64,000 nucleotides of DNA from Bosea sp. NBC_00550 (GTDB taxonomy: Bacteria > Pseudomonadota > Alphaproteobacteria > Rhizobiales > Beijerinckiaceae): assembly GCF_026020075.1 (NCBI RefSeq), contig NZ_CP102773.1, forward strand, positions 62,001-126,000, written 5' to 3'. This document shows positions 17,584-26,474 of this stretch, piece after piece. Position numbers and translations under genes: made by a program. The notes beneath the pieces are model-generated. The model saw only the letters and a list, made by a program, of their open reading frames with translations, searched no databases and had not been told where the DNA came from. Each line of letters starts with the position of its first letter. The stretch's first letter is position 1.

Positions 17584-17846
17584 TTCTTTCGTCGCGCTCG
17601 TACGGGGCACGCCAAAACGTTCCACAGTCGGGGACGAGATTCTGTCTCCGCGAGCCCTCTGGAGTCAACCGACTGGCGGGATGTTAGGGAACGGAGCTCC
17701 TCTTTGGCTTCGGAGCTGAAGACCACGTGGCTCCGAACCCTCAATGCCATGCGTTGAGCCCCTTCAACGACGTCGTCGATATCAGGCGACTGGCTATAAA
17801 GAGGGCCCGTCCCATCGCGGAAGGCCAATCTGGGCCAATACGCCAA
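17580..17846 (-). CDS. Hypothetical protein, YxQSPD family, 88 aa
   Basis: Starts MAYWPRLAFRDGTGPLYSQS, then PDIDDVVEGAQRMALRVRSH and FSSEAKEELRSLTSR, with an Arg-rich end. Its N-terminal half resembles the minus-strand frame near 12.7 kb, in both cases upstream of a ligase gene. The last 30 residues look less protein-like and may lie beyond a frameshift. It overlaps the 68-aa gene downstream by 4 nt. Function unknown. Confidence 0.45.
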   Translation of the reverse strand: MAYWPRLAFRDGTGPLYSQSPDIDDVVEGAQRMALRVRSHVVFSSEAKEELRSLTSRQSVDSRGLAETESRPRLWNVLACPVRARRKK

Positions 17847-18006
17847 ACTGTTAGGGTCCGAACAATCTGCCGGATTACCTCCAGAGGGCGAAAGAATAGC
17901 ACTCCCTACTTTAGTTCAGACCCCGTAAAAGGAGGTTTAGACCACTGCAGCGGAACGAAACATTCCGCCCGTCTTTTACAACTCTGTTAGTTGCGGAGGT
18001 TGTATA

Positions 18007-19047
18007 ATGTGTGACTGTCGGGCTGTCAGAGGCGCGCCTGCGGCGGATATCGTCCAAGACCCGCTCGCGCGGCGGCGGGAAGCCGAGCGCGATCAATTTG
18101 TGGACCCGATGCCGGAACGCGTTGAGCCTTGTTTGGCGCTGCTCCAAAGCAAACCTCCAGCCGGCAACGACTGGGCTTTTGAGGTGAAGTGGGACGGCTA
18201 CCGGCTCGCCGTCCATATCGGGCCTGGCAAGAAGGTGCAGATCATCACCCGAGGCGGCCACGACTGGACCAATCGCTTTCCGACTATCGCAAACGATGCG
18301 CTTGAGTTCGGCCTGGACAGCGCCATCCTCGATGGCGAGGCGGTCATGCTCGACGAGCGCGGCGCTTCCGACTTTGGCGCCCTGCAGAAGGCCCTTGGCG
18401 GGCGGGGCGGCAAGCGATCGGCTGCGAGCGCGATGCTCTACGCGTTCGACCTGCTCTATCTCAACGGCCGTGATTTGCGCGCGCTCCGCCTCGATGAGCG
18501 CCGGGCGATGCTGGAGGGTGTACTCGCCTACCAGCCGCATGGCTCGATCCGGCCCAGCAAGGAAATCAAGACGGAAGGCGCTCCGTTTCTTGAGCTCGCA
18601 GGTGAGTTCGGCCTGGAAGGAATCATCGCGAAACGCCGCTCGGCTCCGTATCGCTCGGGGCGCGGCGGCGACTGGCTAAAGGTGAAGTGCGTGCAGTCGG
18701 AAAGCTTTGTTATCGTGGGTTATGAACCGTCCACCGCTGCGCTCGGCGGCATCGGTCGATTGGTGCTGGCTGCTCGCAAGGACGGAGCGTTGGTCCATGT
18801 CGGGGGCGTCGGTACCGGCTTCAGCCACGCCAGCGCGACGGCACTCCGCAAGCAAATGGACGAGCTCGTTATCCCGAAGCCGGCGCTCAGCGTGAAGGGA
18901 AGTCGCCAGGCCTATCGCTGGCTCACGCCAGCTCTGGTCGCAGAGGTCGAGTTCCGAGCGTGGACAGACGATGGCAAGCTGCGGCATGCATCGTACAAGG
19001 GCCTGCGCGAAGATGCCGAGGCGGCTGAGGTCACTGAGCTGCCCTGA
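18007..19047 (+). CDS. ATP-dependent DNA ligase, LigD ligase domain only, 346 aa
   Basis: Seals DNA nicks by forming an AMP-lysine intermediate. The nucleotidyltransferase domain shows motif I as FEVKWDGYRLAVHI with catalytic Lys61, a motif III region with SAILDGEAV, motif IV as GLEGIIAKRRSAPYRSGRG and motif V as WLKVK. The C-terminal OB domain begins near VGYEPSTAALGGIGRLVLAA. Full LigD proteins (over 800 residues) also carry polymerase and phosphoesterase domains. These are absent, and the gene has its own GGAGG 7 nt before the ATG, so a stand-alone nonhomologous-end-joining type ligase is likely. No Ku gene is seen in the window. Confidence 0.85.
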   Translation: MCDCRAVRGAPAADIVQDPLARRREAERDQFVDPMPERVEPCLALLQSKPPAGNDWAFEVKWDGYRLAVHIGPGKKVQIITRGGHDWTNRFPTIANDALEFGLDSAILDGEAVMLDERGASDFGALQKALGGRGGKRSAASAMLYAFDLLYLNGRDLRALRLDERRAMLEGVLAYQPHGSIRPSKEIKTEGAPFLELAGEFGLEGIIAKRRSAPYRSGRGGDWLKVKCVQSESFVIVGYEPSTAALGGIGRLVLAARKDGALVHVGGVGTGFSHASATALRKQMDELVIPKPALSVKGSRQAYRWLTPALVAEVEFRAWTDDGKLRHASYKGLREDAEAAEVTELP

Positions 19048-19380
19048 AGCCTGATGGGGCTTACCCACGTCCTTTCCTTGGCACGGCCTATTTCTGCGGA
19101 GGTGCCGGCTCGTCAGCTCTTCTCAGCGTGCCTTCGCCGAAACCGTACGATGGCGACCTCTTCGATTTCGCATCTGCCGATCACATGGTGCGCGTCGTCC
19201 GGGCCGCGCACGCGGTAATGCTGCTCACCATTACAGTTCGGCAAAAGCTGGATGATCTCGAAAGGGCCAGGGCGGAGCGCACCGGCAAAATTTCGCTGGA
19301 GATCGACAAAATCACCTATTTGGTACTCCGCCTCCATCACGATTTTTTCCCTCTGCCCTCAGACTTAGGTCAGGCGCTCC
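18373..19380. repeat. Intact copy of the ligase/small-gene block
   Basis: Homologous to 13242-14230. In this copy the ligase reads through without frameshifts and keeps its 5' part, so it is the functional member of the pair. Confidence 0.7.
19113..19340 (-). CDS. Small conserved-type protein, 75 aa (paralogue at 13945)
   Basis: Starts at GTG 19340 directly followed by ATG. Reads MEAEYQIGDFVDLQRNFAGA, LRPGPFEIIQLLPNCNGEQH, then YRVRGPDDAHHVIGRCEIEE and a basic tail. Most of the first 60 residues match the paralogue, while the C-terminal tails diverge. An AGAGGGAA sequence upstream may serve as ribosome site. It is convergent with the ligase. No domain is recognised. A DNA-repair link is suggested only by its repeated neighbourhood. 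Confidence 0.65.
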   Translation of the reverse strand: MMEAEYQIGDFVDLQRNFAGALRPGPFEIIQLLPNCNGEQHYRVRGPDDAHHVIGRCEIEEVAIVRFRRRHAEKS

Positions 19381-19483
19381 GGACCGGCGCTTAGGGGAGC
19401 GCCAACGCCGTTCAACGAGCGAAGCATTATAGACTTTCACGGCGGCGGCGATAACCGCCATCTCGCGCCGGTATACATGAAGA

Positions 19484-19798
19484 TCAGCGGGTTGCGCGTA
19501 GGCAGCGAGAGTGCGCCAGCCATGCCGCCGGCGCGGTGACGAGCCCGGCCGCGTTGGTCAGCGCCGCCTGCAGCGCGTCGCGGTGGCGGGCCTCGATCTC
19601 GATGATGTACTTCGCCTTCACCGTTCCGACCAGCCAGAGCACGGCGCCGGAAATCACCACGCTGGCGATCTCGACGAGGAATGGTCGGACGATCTCGAAG
19701 ATCGCCGAGCCGGTGGAGGGCGTCTGCGCCGAGGCGATCGCCGCCATGAAGAGGAGAGCGAAGCATGCGGCGACGAAGGCCGCGACGAAGCGGATCAT
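19484..19798 (-). pseudogene. Phage holin-like protein, frameshifted at the C-terminus
   Basis: Begins with a signal-like hydrophobic segment (FVAAFVAACFALLFMAAIAS), then IFEIVRPFLVEIASVVISGA and IIEIEARHRDALQAALTNAA. One long second helix followed by an amphipathic segment with ARHRDALQAAL is typical of alphaproteobacterial prophage holin-type proteins, which permit export of endolysin. After NAAGLVTA the frame turns into basic noise, while another frame continues, so the 3' end is shifted. It lies directly downstream of an endolysin remnant on the same strand. Confidence 0.55.
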
Positions 19799-20089
19799 GA
19801 TGGGCTCCGGTGATGAACGGGAACGCGAAAGCAGCGGCCGACGCGACCGCGGCGGGAGCTATCCTTCAAATGAAGGATGTCGGCCGCTCATCGCCCACGG
19901 AGAATGAGCGTGCGGTATCCTGGGGCTGACAAAAATGATGGGGACGAAGCAGCTTTCGCGCGCGATTCAGCGGGCGCGGATGAAACATGCGTTGGGCGAA
20001 GCAAAGAAGCTCAACGAGGCCAGATTTCCGAAGCCAGCGCTTGCATCAGTCGAAGGGCAAAATGCTCCCTCGCCGATGGCAGAGGACGC

Positions 20090-20756
20090 TCAAGCCGCGA
20101 TCTTGATCGGCGCCGAGTCGGTCGAGCGCGCCTTGGGCAGGCGCACTTCGTAAGGCGTCTGGAACTGGTCCGCCTCGGCCGTGCGGCGGGGGAGGATCTC
20201 CGACGGCTTCTTCCACGCCAGGATCGCAGCGCGGATCTGGGCGGGACTGGCGCCAGCGTTGATGAGCTTGATGAAGCTCGAGCCTGCCGGCCCGCCGGTC
20301 CCGATATTGTAGCACACCGAAGTCAGCTCATCGAACAGGTGGTCGGCGACTGGAACCTTCAGTGCGCGGCGGACAGCGTCCTCATACTGGATGGTGTCGC
20401 GGGCGAAGATCGCATCGCACTCCTCGCGCGTGATCGTCAGCACCCGATACGGGATGGGCGCGCCAGCGGCGGCTGTGTGGAAGATGCCGATCGTGTAGAC
20501 GCCGACGCTGTCGAGATAGGCCTTCAGCTTGCGGGTCTCGCGGCCGATGAGCGCTTCCAGGCCGATCGCCGACATCGCCTGCCGGGGGGAGCCGGGATTG
20601 CCGGATTATCGGGCTTGGCAGCAAGGCCTTGACCGTCTTCGGGCCGGCGATGCGGTCGAGGTAGAGCCCTGCCGAGCGCTTAAAGGCCATGACCGCGTCC
20701 ACCACGAGAGAATAGCCGAGTGCATCCAGCGCGGCTTGCACCTCGCGGATGTTCAT
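20090..20756 (-). pseudogene. Phage endolysin: peptidoglycan-binding domain plus GH24 lysozyme, frameshifted
   Basis: From 20756 the minus strand encodes a peptidoglycan-binding-like module (MNIREVQAALDALGYSLVVD, LDRIAGPKTVKALLP). At a run of six G (20584-20589) the frame shifts into a lysozyme domain: GLEALIGRETRKLKAYLDSV, VYTIGIFHTAAAG, ELTSVCYNIGTGG and a close near ILPRRTAEADQF. GH24 catalytic Glu (GRE), Asp (YLDS) and Thr (HT) positions are present, though the usual G before the His is Phe. With the holin frame at 19484 it forms a lysis-module remnant. A single-base error in the G run is the alternative explanation. Confidence 0.7.
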
Positions 20757-20958
20757 ATCGATGCTCCGAATGTTAAATATTCCACGCGAGGGGCGACTAG
20801 GACTTGGACGCCTGTAACGGGGGGCAGCGTTTCGCTCGGCTGGAACGTGCTCACGAACCATCGCGGCTGCTGTGCATAGCCTCCACGATTGTCCTCAAGG
20901 CCAATAGCTGTGGCCGAGCGCTGGGCTGAGAATGGCCATCCTACCATTGGCCGCACCA

Positions 20959-21081
20959 ATGCCGACCGTGAAAAGTCTCTTGACGGACTATCCTCACTAC
21001 AAATGGGCGGTGACGATGATTGTCATCGCTGTCGGGCTTGCTGCCTTTGCATTCATCGGTTGGCGGCGAGACCACGAGTAA
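20959..21081 (+). CDS. Putative single-pass membrane peptide, 40 aa
   Basis: Reads MPTVKSLLTDYPHYKWAVTM, then the helix IVIAVGLAAFAFIGW and the basic end RRDHE. The charge pattern and one central helix are those of a real small membrane protein. The opposite frame is only its shadow. No Shine-Dalgarno sequence is visible before the ATG. It lies beside the lysis remnant, so a phage origin is possible but unproven. Confidence 0.4.
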   Translation: MPTVKSLLTDYPHYKWAVTMIVIAVGLAAFAFIGWRRDHE

Positions 21082-21373
21082 TCGCCGAAGTCGGAAGCCG
21101 AGCGCGACCAGCGCGCTGGATGGCGGTCGTGTCCATGCGAGCTCCCATTATCGACAGTAATCGTACAGCAGCTTGTAAACCACGGCGTCGGCGTGGCGTA
21201 CTCGGCCAACGCGACCTGCAGGATCATCAGGCGGATGACGTCGACCGGGGTCGTCGCCGTAAGGCTGCCGGGCGCCGCAAATACCGAGTTTTTCCGACAC
21301 TGCACTACGCGCCTCCGGTTTCAAAGGCTTCTGCACGATAGGTGCGTTACGTACTGATCGTTGTGCCGCTGCT

Positions 21374-21547
21374 CCAAACACTCCCGGCGTATACATCGTT
21401 CGCTATCGAGGTGCTGCAACCCAGGACCTCCTCGACGATAAGCACAGCTCGTCGATGGATCTCCACGCGCCTCTCGTCGCAACGCGCGGCCCCGGGGAGC
21501 GCATCATCCGGCAGCAGGCCGACACCGACGTGAACCCTCAACGCTGA
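21374..21547 (+). CDS. Possible protein fragment without clear start
   Basis: One plus frame reads PNTPGVYIVRYRGAATQDLL, DDKHSSSMDLHAPLVATRGP and ERIIRQQADTDVNPQR before a stop. The composition is protein-like and differs from the noise in the other frames, but no start codon with a ribosome site is found and the upstream part degrades. It overlaps the end of the convergent exported-protein gene by 10 nt. No family is recognised. Confidence 0.3.
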   Translation, partial: PNTPGVYIVRYRGAATQDLLDDKHSSSMDLHAPLVATRGPGERIIRQQADTDVNPQR

Positions 21548-22497
21548 TCCGACCTGAAGCCTGTCTGGGAAATGCCCCACTCATCCAGCGCCCGCCTCAA
21601 CAAAGCCCTACCTGATTGCGCAAGTTCCATCGTCAACGTATAGGAGGTTTCTCCGTTCAACCTGATCGGCACGTCGATCCATTGTCCTCGGAGGATTGTC
21701 GCCGCAATGCTTTTGATAGCCTGGGCGTCCGCGGAAGGAACGAACAGACACTCTCCCTCTGACTGCGTGCGTCCCACCATGTCCAGCGGCTCCCCGGCGC
21801 GGTCACCTGTCCGGCGCATGCGAGGAACCCCGCACTCAGCTCCGCTTTCTCCAGAGAGCTTAGCCGTCATCATTAGGCTCTGCCCGCCTTCCGCAGGCGA
21901 GAATAGTAAGCGGAGAGCCAATTTGGTTCCGCTGATAGCGAGCGTTCCGATGACACCGGAAATCCGATCGCTCGCATCGACAAGAGGAGGCTCGGCAGCC
22001 CAGGTTACGACGCCGCTCTTCACCGTAGGCTGCCCGATATCGTCGGTATTGTCCTCGATCAACCCGCCCCGAACGGTGCCACCCAAAGCCGCCCGCTTGG
22101 GCTCCCTATGAAGCGCTTCGCCGTCCTCCTTCCACTGAAAGGGGTAGAGGTCATCAAAGTCGAGCGGAAAGCGCTGCGCGAAACGCGCCTGGCCAAATAG
22201 CCTGAGAAATTCTTCGCTGCGAGCGCCGGCTGTAACCAAATCGCCTGAGCGCTGCGAAGCAACAGGCTCGGGCCTGAAAACGACTGCGAAATCGCTACAT
22301 TTCTTCAAAGCCTCCGAGAGGTTCTTCTCCATCATGTTGAGAAAATGGCAGGGCGGCCGTTTAGCCGGCGGGCTTTTCCCTGCTTCCGCGCGGCTTTGAG
22401 CGAGGATCGGCGAGCTTGCGACCGTCCACGCCAAAAGACACGCCACAAACCCCGTCGGGCCACGTGACAAGCGTGGGACGGTTCCAAACCCCCTCAT
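21538..22497 (-). CDS. Exported protein of unknown function at the end of the type I secretion operon, 319 aa
   Basis: ATG at 22497 is chosen because the 18 residues upstream are Arg/Cys-rich and the signal-like segment (GFVACLLAWTVASSPILAQS) then sits near the N-terminus. The mature protein begins with a short Cys-containing part (PCHFLNMMEKNLSEALKKC). A later region contains GGLIEDNTDDIGQP, ISGVIGTLAISGTKLALRLL, ECLFVPSADAQAIKSIAATI and RLNGETSYTLTMELAQSGRA. The last part resembles periplasmic proteins that present a beta-sandwich, such as IalB-like ones, but I cannot assign the family. It starts 80 nt after the ABC transporter gene and is probably co-transcribed with it. Confidence 0.7.
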   Translation of the reverse strand: MRGFGTVPRLSRGPTGFVACLLAWTVASSPILAQSRAEAGKSPPAKRPPCHFLNMMEKNLSEALKKCSDFAVVFRPEPVASQRSGDLVTAGARSEEFLRLFGQARFAQRFPLDFDDLYPFQWKEDGEALHREPKRAALGGTVRGGLIEDNTDDIGQPTVKSGVVTWAAEPPLVDASDRISGVIGTLAISGTKLALRLLFSPAEGGQSLMMTAKLSGESGAECGVPRMRRTGDRAGEPLDMVGRTQSEGECLFVPSADAQAIKSIAATILRGQWIDVPIRLNGETSYTLTMELAQSGRALLRRALDEWGISQTGFRSDQR

Positions 22498-22577
22498 GGA
22501 ACGTCTGCGCCTCGCTTCGCAATCCAACTGGCAGTCACCAACCCGGCCCACACTTTCGTCGCGCTCTTCGGCATCGA

Positions 22578-24773
22578 TCAGATACCTCCGGCCTTCTCAT
22601 TGAGGAGGCGCAGCACCTCCGCCACGGGTCCATCCGCCACGGCGCGGCCACCATCGACGACGATTACCCGTGTCGCCAGGGCGAGGACCGCGTTGCGATG
22701 AGTTGTTACAATGAGCGTTTGATGGGGATGCAGCCTCTCCTTGAGACGCGTTACGAACTGCCGCTCCGTAGCCGTATCCATGGAGCTCGTCGGATCATCC
22801 AGGAAAATGATGCGTCCCGACGATAAAAGCGCGCGGGCCAGGCCGATGACTTGCCGCTGCCCGCTCGACAATTGCTGACCGCGCTCGCCAACCTGCCTCT
22901 CGAAACCAGCCGGATGGGACTGAATGAAATCGGCCAGCCCCGAGAGCCTAGCGACATCAAGCAGTTCGGCGTCTGAGGCATTAGGCTTCGACAGGCGCAG
23001 GTTCTGCCGGATGCTTCCGTTGAAGACGTGCGTGTCATGCGTCACGACATTTATCGCCGACCGGATCTCCTGCGGATGATACTGGCGAATATCGACGCCG
23101 TCGATCAGCAGTTCACCGGCATCCAATTCGTAGAGCCGCCCCAGAAGCCGGCCGACAGTCGTCTTGCCGGCGCCAATGCGGCCGAGGATGGCGACGCGCT
23201 CACCCGGGCGGATCTTGACATTGAATCCGTTCAGGACGGGGCGAGCCTGCCCCGCATAGGTAAAGCTCGCACCACGAAACTCGATATTGCCGCCCTCGAT
23301 GGAGCGCGAAACAAGCATCCGCTTGTCGCTGCGCTCATCGGGCAGCTTCATGATGGCGTCGAGACTGTGATAGGCGCTGACCGCCTGGCGCACGCGCGAC
23401 AGCATCAAGGCGATCTGTCCCAGAGGAGCGACGGCCCGGCTGCCCAGCATGGCCGAGGCGATGATTCCGCCGGTCGTGATCATGCCGATGTCGAACAGAT
23501 AGGCGCCGACCACAATGGTCACGACTGTCACCAAATTCTGCAGCAGATACGACAGATTCGCCGCGAAAGCCGCATAGTTCTTGATCCGGTGCGTCGTGTT
23601 CGTCGCCGTCGTCGTGATGTCCCGCCAGCGCCTTAGAAAAATTCCCTCGGCGCGCACGGCCTTGATCGTCTCGAGCCCGGCGACGATCTCGACCATTAGC
23701 GATTGCCGGTGTGAGCTCGATTGGTCGGCTCGGCTGATCTCCGCCGCAATCAGGCGCTGGACGACGAAGCCGAGAAGGATGAGCCCGAGGATCGCGACAA
23801 CCGGAAATATCGCCAGGTACGGGCTGATCGCCAGGATCACACCTAGGAAAATGAAGGCGAAGATGAAGTCGACGAAGTAGACGACCGTGTTCGAGCCGAT
23901 GAACTCGCGCAAGAACTCGTATTCGGAGATCCGCTGAACGGTGATGCCGGTGGTCGGCGTGTTCGCCTGCAGGGTCGTATTCATGATCCGTTCGATCAGC
24001 AGACTCGAAATCCGGATATCGAGTTGCCGGGCCATATGATCGACCAGAAAGGCACGCGCGGAACGGAGCAGCACATCGAAGAGCAGCGCGATGGCCGCAC
24101 CGATGGCCAAGACCCACAGCGTCGAGATTGCCTTGTTCGGCAGCACGCGATCGTAGACGTTCATCGTGAAGAGCGGGCCGACCAGCGCCAGCAAATTCAC
24201 GAAGGCGGAAGCGAAGAAAGCCTCGAGATAGCTGCGCCAATGCGGGCGTAGCGCCGCCAGCAGCCAATTCCGATCGACATCGACCGCGTGTTCCCCGGTG
24301 GGATCCGCGGCAGTAAGCTGCGGCGAGAACCGCAGGATGTCGCCGCCGTCGATCGCCCTCAAAACCTCGACGGGCGCCGTCGAAACAGTCCCCTGCCGCG
24401 GCGAGTAGACCTCGACCTTGCCCTCTTCCAGAGCGAGAATCAGGATCGGCGCCGCTTCCTGCAGCCAGGCGATCGCAGGAAAGTCGGTCTCAACCGGGGC
24501 GCCGGCGTCGAAGCGGACCCAATCGGCACGCAGGCCCACCCGCTCAGCCGCGCGGATGAGATGTTCCTGGGAGAGCCCTTCCTCGCCGACAGGAAGGCCG
24601 GCAGTCAGGACGGAGGCCGCCGTCGGGCGCTCGAAAAGCGTTGCCAGCTGAACGAGGCAAAGCAGCAGCGGGTCTTCAGCCTCACCTGCCGGTGAAACAG
24701 GTGAGGGAGATGCTTGCGCATCTCCCTCCCGCAGCGCTTGGGTACCAAGCATGGCGACGTGTCTCTCGGCCAA
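22578..24773 (-). CDS. Type I secretion ABC transporter (LapB/RTX type) with C39-like domain, 731 aa
   Basis: Inner-membrane ATPase that exports an RTX protein with HlyD- and TolC-type partners. Residues about 35-165 form a C39-peptidase-like domain (DPLLLCLVQLATLFERPTAA) without the usual catalytic Cys context, as in exporters of RTX proteins that are not processed. A six-helix membrane domain follows (about 185-470; SYLEAFFASAFVNLLALVGP). The ATPase has Walker A GRIGAGKTT, signature LSSGQRQ, Walker B IIFLDDPTSSMD and H-loop TTHR. The Walker B carboxylate that is normally Glu is Asp here. It starts 3 nt after the TolC-type gene. ATG 24752 is an alternative start. Confidence 0.92.
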   Translation of the reverse strand: MAERHVAMLGTQALREGDAQASPSPVSPAGEAEDPLLLCLVQLATLFERPTAASVLTAGLPVGEEGLSQEHLIRAAERVGLRADWVRFDAGAPVETDFPAIAWLQEAAPILILALEEGKVEVYSPRQGTVSTAPVEVLRAIDGGDILRFSPQLTAADPTGEHAVDVDRNWLLAALRPHWRSYLEAFFASAFVNLLALVGPLFTMNVYDRVLPNKAISTLWVLAIGAAIALLFDVLLRSARAFLVDHMARQLDIRISSLLIERIMNTTLQANTPTTGITVQRISEYEFLREFIGSNTVVYFVDFIFAFIFLGVILAISPYLAIFPVVAILGLILLGFVVQRLIAAEISRADQSSSHRQSLMVEIVAGLETIKAVRAEGIFLRRWRDITTTATNTTHRIKNYAAFAANLSYLLQNLVTVVTIVVGAYLFDIGMITTGGIIASAMLGSRAVAPLGQIALMLSRVRQAVSAYHSLDAIMKLPDERSDKRMLVSRSIEGGNIEFRGASFTYAGQARPVLNGFNVKIRPGERVAILGRIGAGKTTVGRLLGRLYELDAGELLIDGVDIRQYHPQEIRSAINVVTHDTHVFNGSIRQNLRLSKPNASDAELLDVARLSGLADFIQSHPAGFERQVGERGQQLSSGQRQVIGLARALLSSGRIIFLDDPTSSMDTATERQFVTRLKERLHPHQTLIVTTHRNAVLALATRVIVVDGGRAVADGPVAEVLRLLNEKAGGI
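24682..24729 (-). promoter_or_regulatory. Two consecutive hairpins near the start of the ABC transporter gene
   Basis: CTCACCTG (24682-24689) pairs with CAGGTGAG (24699-24706). Immediately beside it GAGGGAGATGC (24704-24714) pairs with GCATCTCCCTC (24719-24729) around a 4-nt loop. They fall in the first 15-30 codons of the ABC transporter, a low-complexity, non-conserved part. They could tune translation or mRNA decay between the TolC-type and transporter genes, or mark an inserted palindromic element. Confidence 0.45.
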
Positions 24774-24776
24774 GCG

Positions 24777-26234
24777 TCAGAGTCCGGGCGGAGGAACGCC
24801 GAGACGTCCCTTGTTCGGCGAGTAGCGCGGTAAGGTTTCGGCATCCGCAGTCGGCGGCACGCCGGCGTCCGTGCGGGCATAGGCATCCGCCTGCTTGGGC
24901 GGGCGCAAGCCGAAGGAAGAGACCAGCTGGCCGGTCGAGGCGAGGATCCGGTACTCCGAGAAACGCGCGGCCATCGCCGCCGTCTCGTGCAGAACCCTCG
25001 CGTTGTAGCGCGTGTTCTGCGCGTCCAGCACATCGAGCAGCGAACGACGCCCCACCTGAAACTGATCGGAATAGGCCAACACCAGCCGGTCGCCGAGGTT
25101 GGCCTGCTGGCCGAGCACGCCAGTCAGTTCGGACTGACGCAGCCGCCGCTCGAACGAAAGCTTCACGGCTTCGCGAACCTCGCGAAGGATCTGATCGCGA
25201 TTGTGCTGGGCTTCGGCGACACGGCGAGTCTGCTCCTGAATCGCAGCCTGATCGATCCCGCCATTGTAGAGGTTCATGCGCATGACCGCACGGGCCTGGA
25301 GATCCGTGGTGCGTCCCTCGACGCCGTCGATGTCCCGGCCGGTGCGGGCGCGCCCTTCGAGGAAGACCTCTGGCAGCATCTTGCCGCGTGCCTTCTTCAC
25401 CAGAGCGTGCGCCGCATCGATATCGGCCGTAGCGATATGGATGCGGGGATTGTTGCGAACCGCGAGCGCGAGCCCGCTTTCGACCGACTTCGGCAGCCGG
25501 CCCGCAATCGACGGCGGCATCGCCCCCTTCACAAAAGTTTTGCCCACGAGCCGCTGCAGGCGAACCTTGCCTTCGTTGAAATTCTGCTTGGCTTCGATGG
25601 CCCGCGCCTCCGCGGCCTTCACGCGCTCTTCGCCTTGCTTCAGATCCGCGTCGGTGAGAGAGCCGCTGGACACGTTGCCACGAATACGCTGCACGGTATC
25701 TTGCAGGAAGCCCATATTCTGCGACGCGAGTCCGATCAGCCGTTCCTGCAGAAGAATGTCAAAATACTCGCGCGTGACTTCGAGAGCGAGGAACTCGGAC
25801 CGCTCGAGAACACGGAGCGAGGCACCGTCAACGCGCGACGCCTGGCGCTCGACTTCCGCGTCCGTGGTGAAGCCGTCGAACAGCTTCCAGGTTCCCACGA
25901 CGCCGATCTCGACCGGAGAAAAACCCTGCTTGTCGCGCGATCCCGTCAACCGCTCGATGGCAGTGTAGTTGCGCTCCAGGTTCCGTGATCCGACGGCCCC
26001 CTCCGCGTCGATGCGCGGCATGTAGAGACCGCGAGCCTGTCGCAGCTCGAATTCTATAGCCTCGCGATTCTCGATCGCAGCCCCGATCTGCGGATTCGAA
26101 TCGATCGTCGTCGCGATAGCCTCACGCAGGGACAGCGCAAAGGATTGCGTTGCTGCCAGGATCGGAAGGGCACCGACGACAACCCCGCCGAACAACATTG
26201 CCCGCAATGATATTCCTCGCTTGCCTGAACTCAC
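24777..26234 (-). CDS. TolC-family outer-membrane channel protein, 485 aa
   Basis: Outer-membrane exit duct of the type I secretion system. GTG 26234 is preferred as start because GGGGGGCAC lies just upstream and a signal peptide (MLFGGVVVGALPILAATQSF) then follows a short basic N-terminus. The body holds the two repeated outer-membrane-efflux domains with long helices, for example SLREAIATTIDSNPQIGAAI, QASRVDGASLRVLERSEFLA, and in the second half SGLALAVRNNPRIHIATADI, then FQVGRRSLLDVLDAQNTRYN, the usual signature near the end. The C-terminal 40 residues are Pro-rich. It is first in an operon with the ABC transporter. Confidence 0.9.
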   Translation of the reverse strand: MSSGKRGISLRAMLFGGVVVGALPILAATQSFALSLREAIATTIDSNPQIGAAIENREAIEFELRQARGLYMPRIDAEGAVGSRNLERNYTAIERLTGSRDKQGFSPVEIGVVGTWKLFDGFTTDAEVERQASRVDGASLRVLERSEFLALEVTREYFDILLQERLIGLASQNMGFLQDTVQRIRGNVSSGSLTDADLKQGEERVKAAEARAIEAKQNFNEGKVRLQRLVGKTFVKGAMPPSIAGRLPKSVESGLALAVRNNPRIHIATADIDAAHALVKKARGKMLPEVFLEGRARTGRDIDGVEGRTTDLQARAVMRMNLYNGGIDQAAIQEQTRRVAEAQHNRDQILREVREAVKLSFERRLRQSELTGVLGQQANLGDRLVLAYSDQFQVGRRSLLDVLDAQNTRYNARVLHETAAMAARFSEYRILASTGQLVSSFGLRPPKQADAYARTDAGVPPTADAETLPRYSPNKGRLGVPPPGL

Positions 26235-26312
26235 TTCTGTGCCCCCCTGTGATCCCTCCGGGATCAACCTCAAGCGCCGCATCCACGAACAGGACGAAAG
26301 CCGCCCCAACAA

Positions 26313-26474
26313 CTCTCAAAACCACAAAAAAGATACAAAAGGCATGATTGAACACGAATCCCACAAATTGGCATAAAATTCCTACGCAAATTAATTGCAT
26401 TTTTGGAGCAAGATAAAAACCGAATAAAAATCGTCAGGATTCGCCGATAGCCTTCGAATTTCGAAGATTCGCGC
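26313..26474 (-). promoter_or_regulatory. AT-rich upstream region of the TolC/ABC operon
   Basis: This 160-bp gap is markedly AT-rich (runs such as AAATTAATTGCATTTTT and AAAAACCGAATAAAAATCG) in a GC-rich genome. It lies directly upstream of the TolC-type gene on the minus strand. It should contain the operon promoter and is the kind of DNA that MucR-type regulators bind. No unambiguous -35/-10 pair was assigned. Confidence 0.35.

Noticed and set aside
19877..20632. Plus-strand frame of 251 codons opposite the endolysin
   Set aside because: Arg/Asp/Ala-rich antisense translation of the lysozyme domain.
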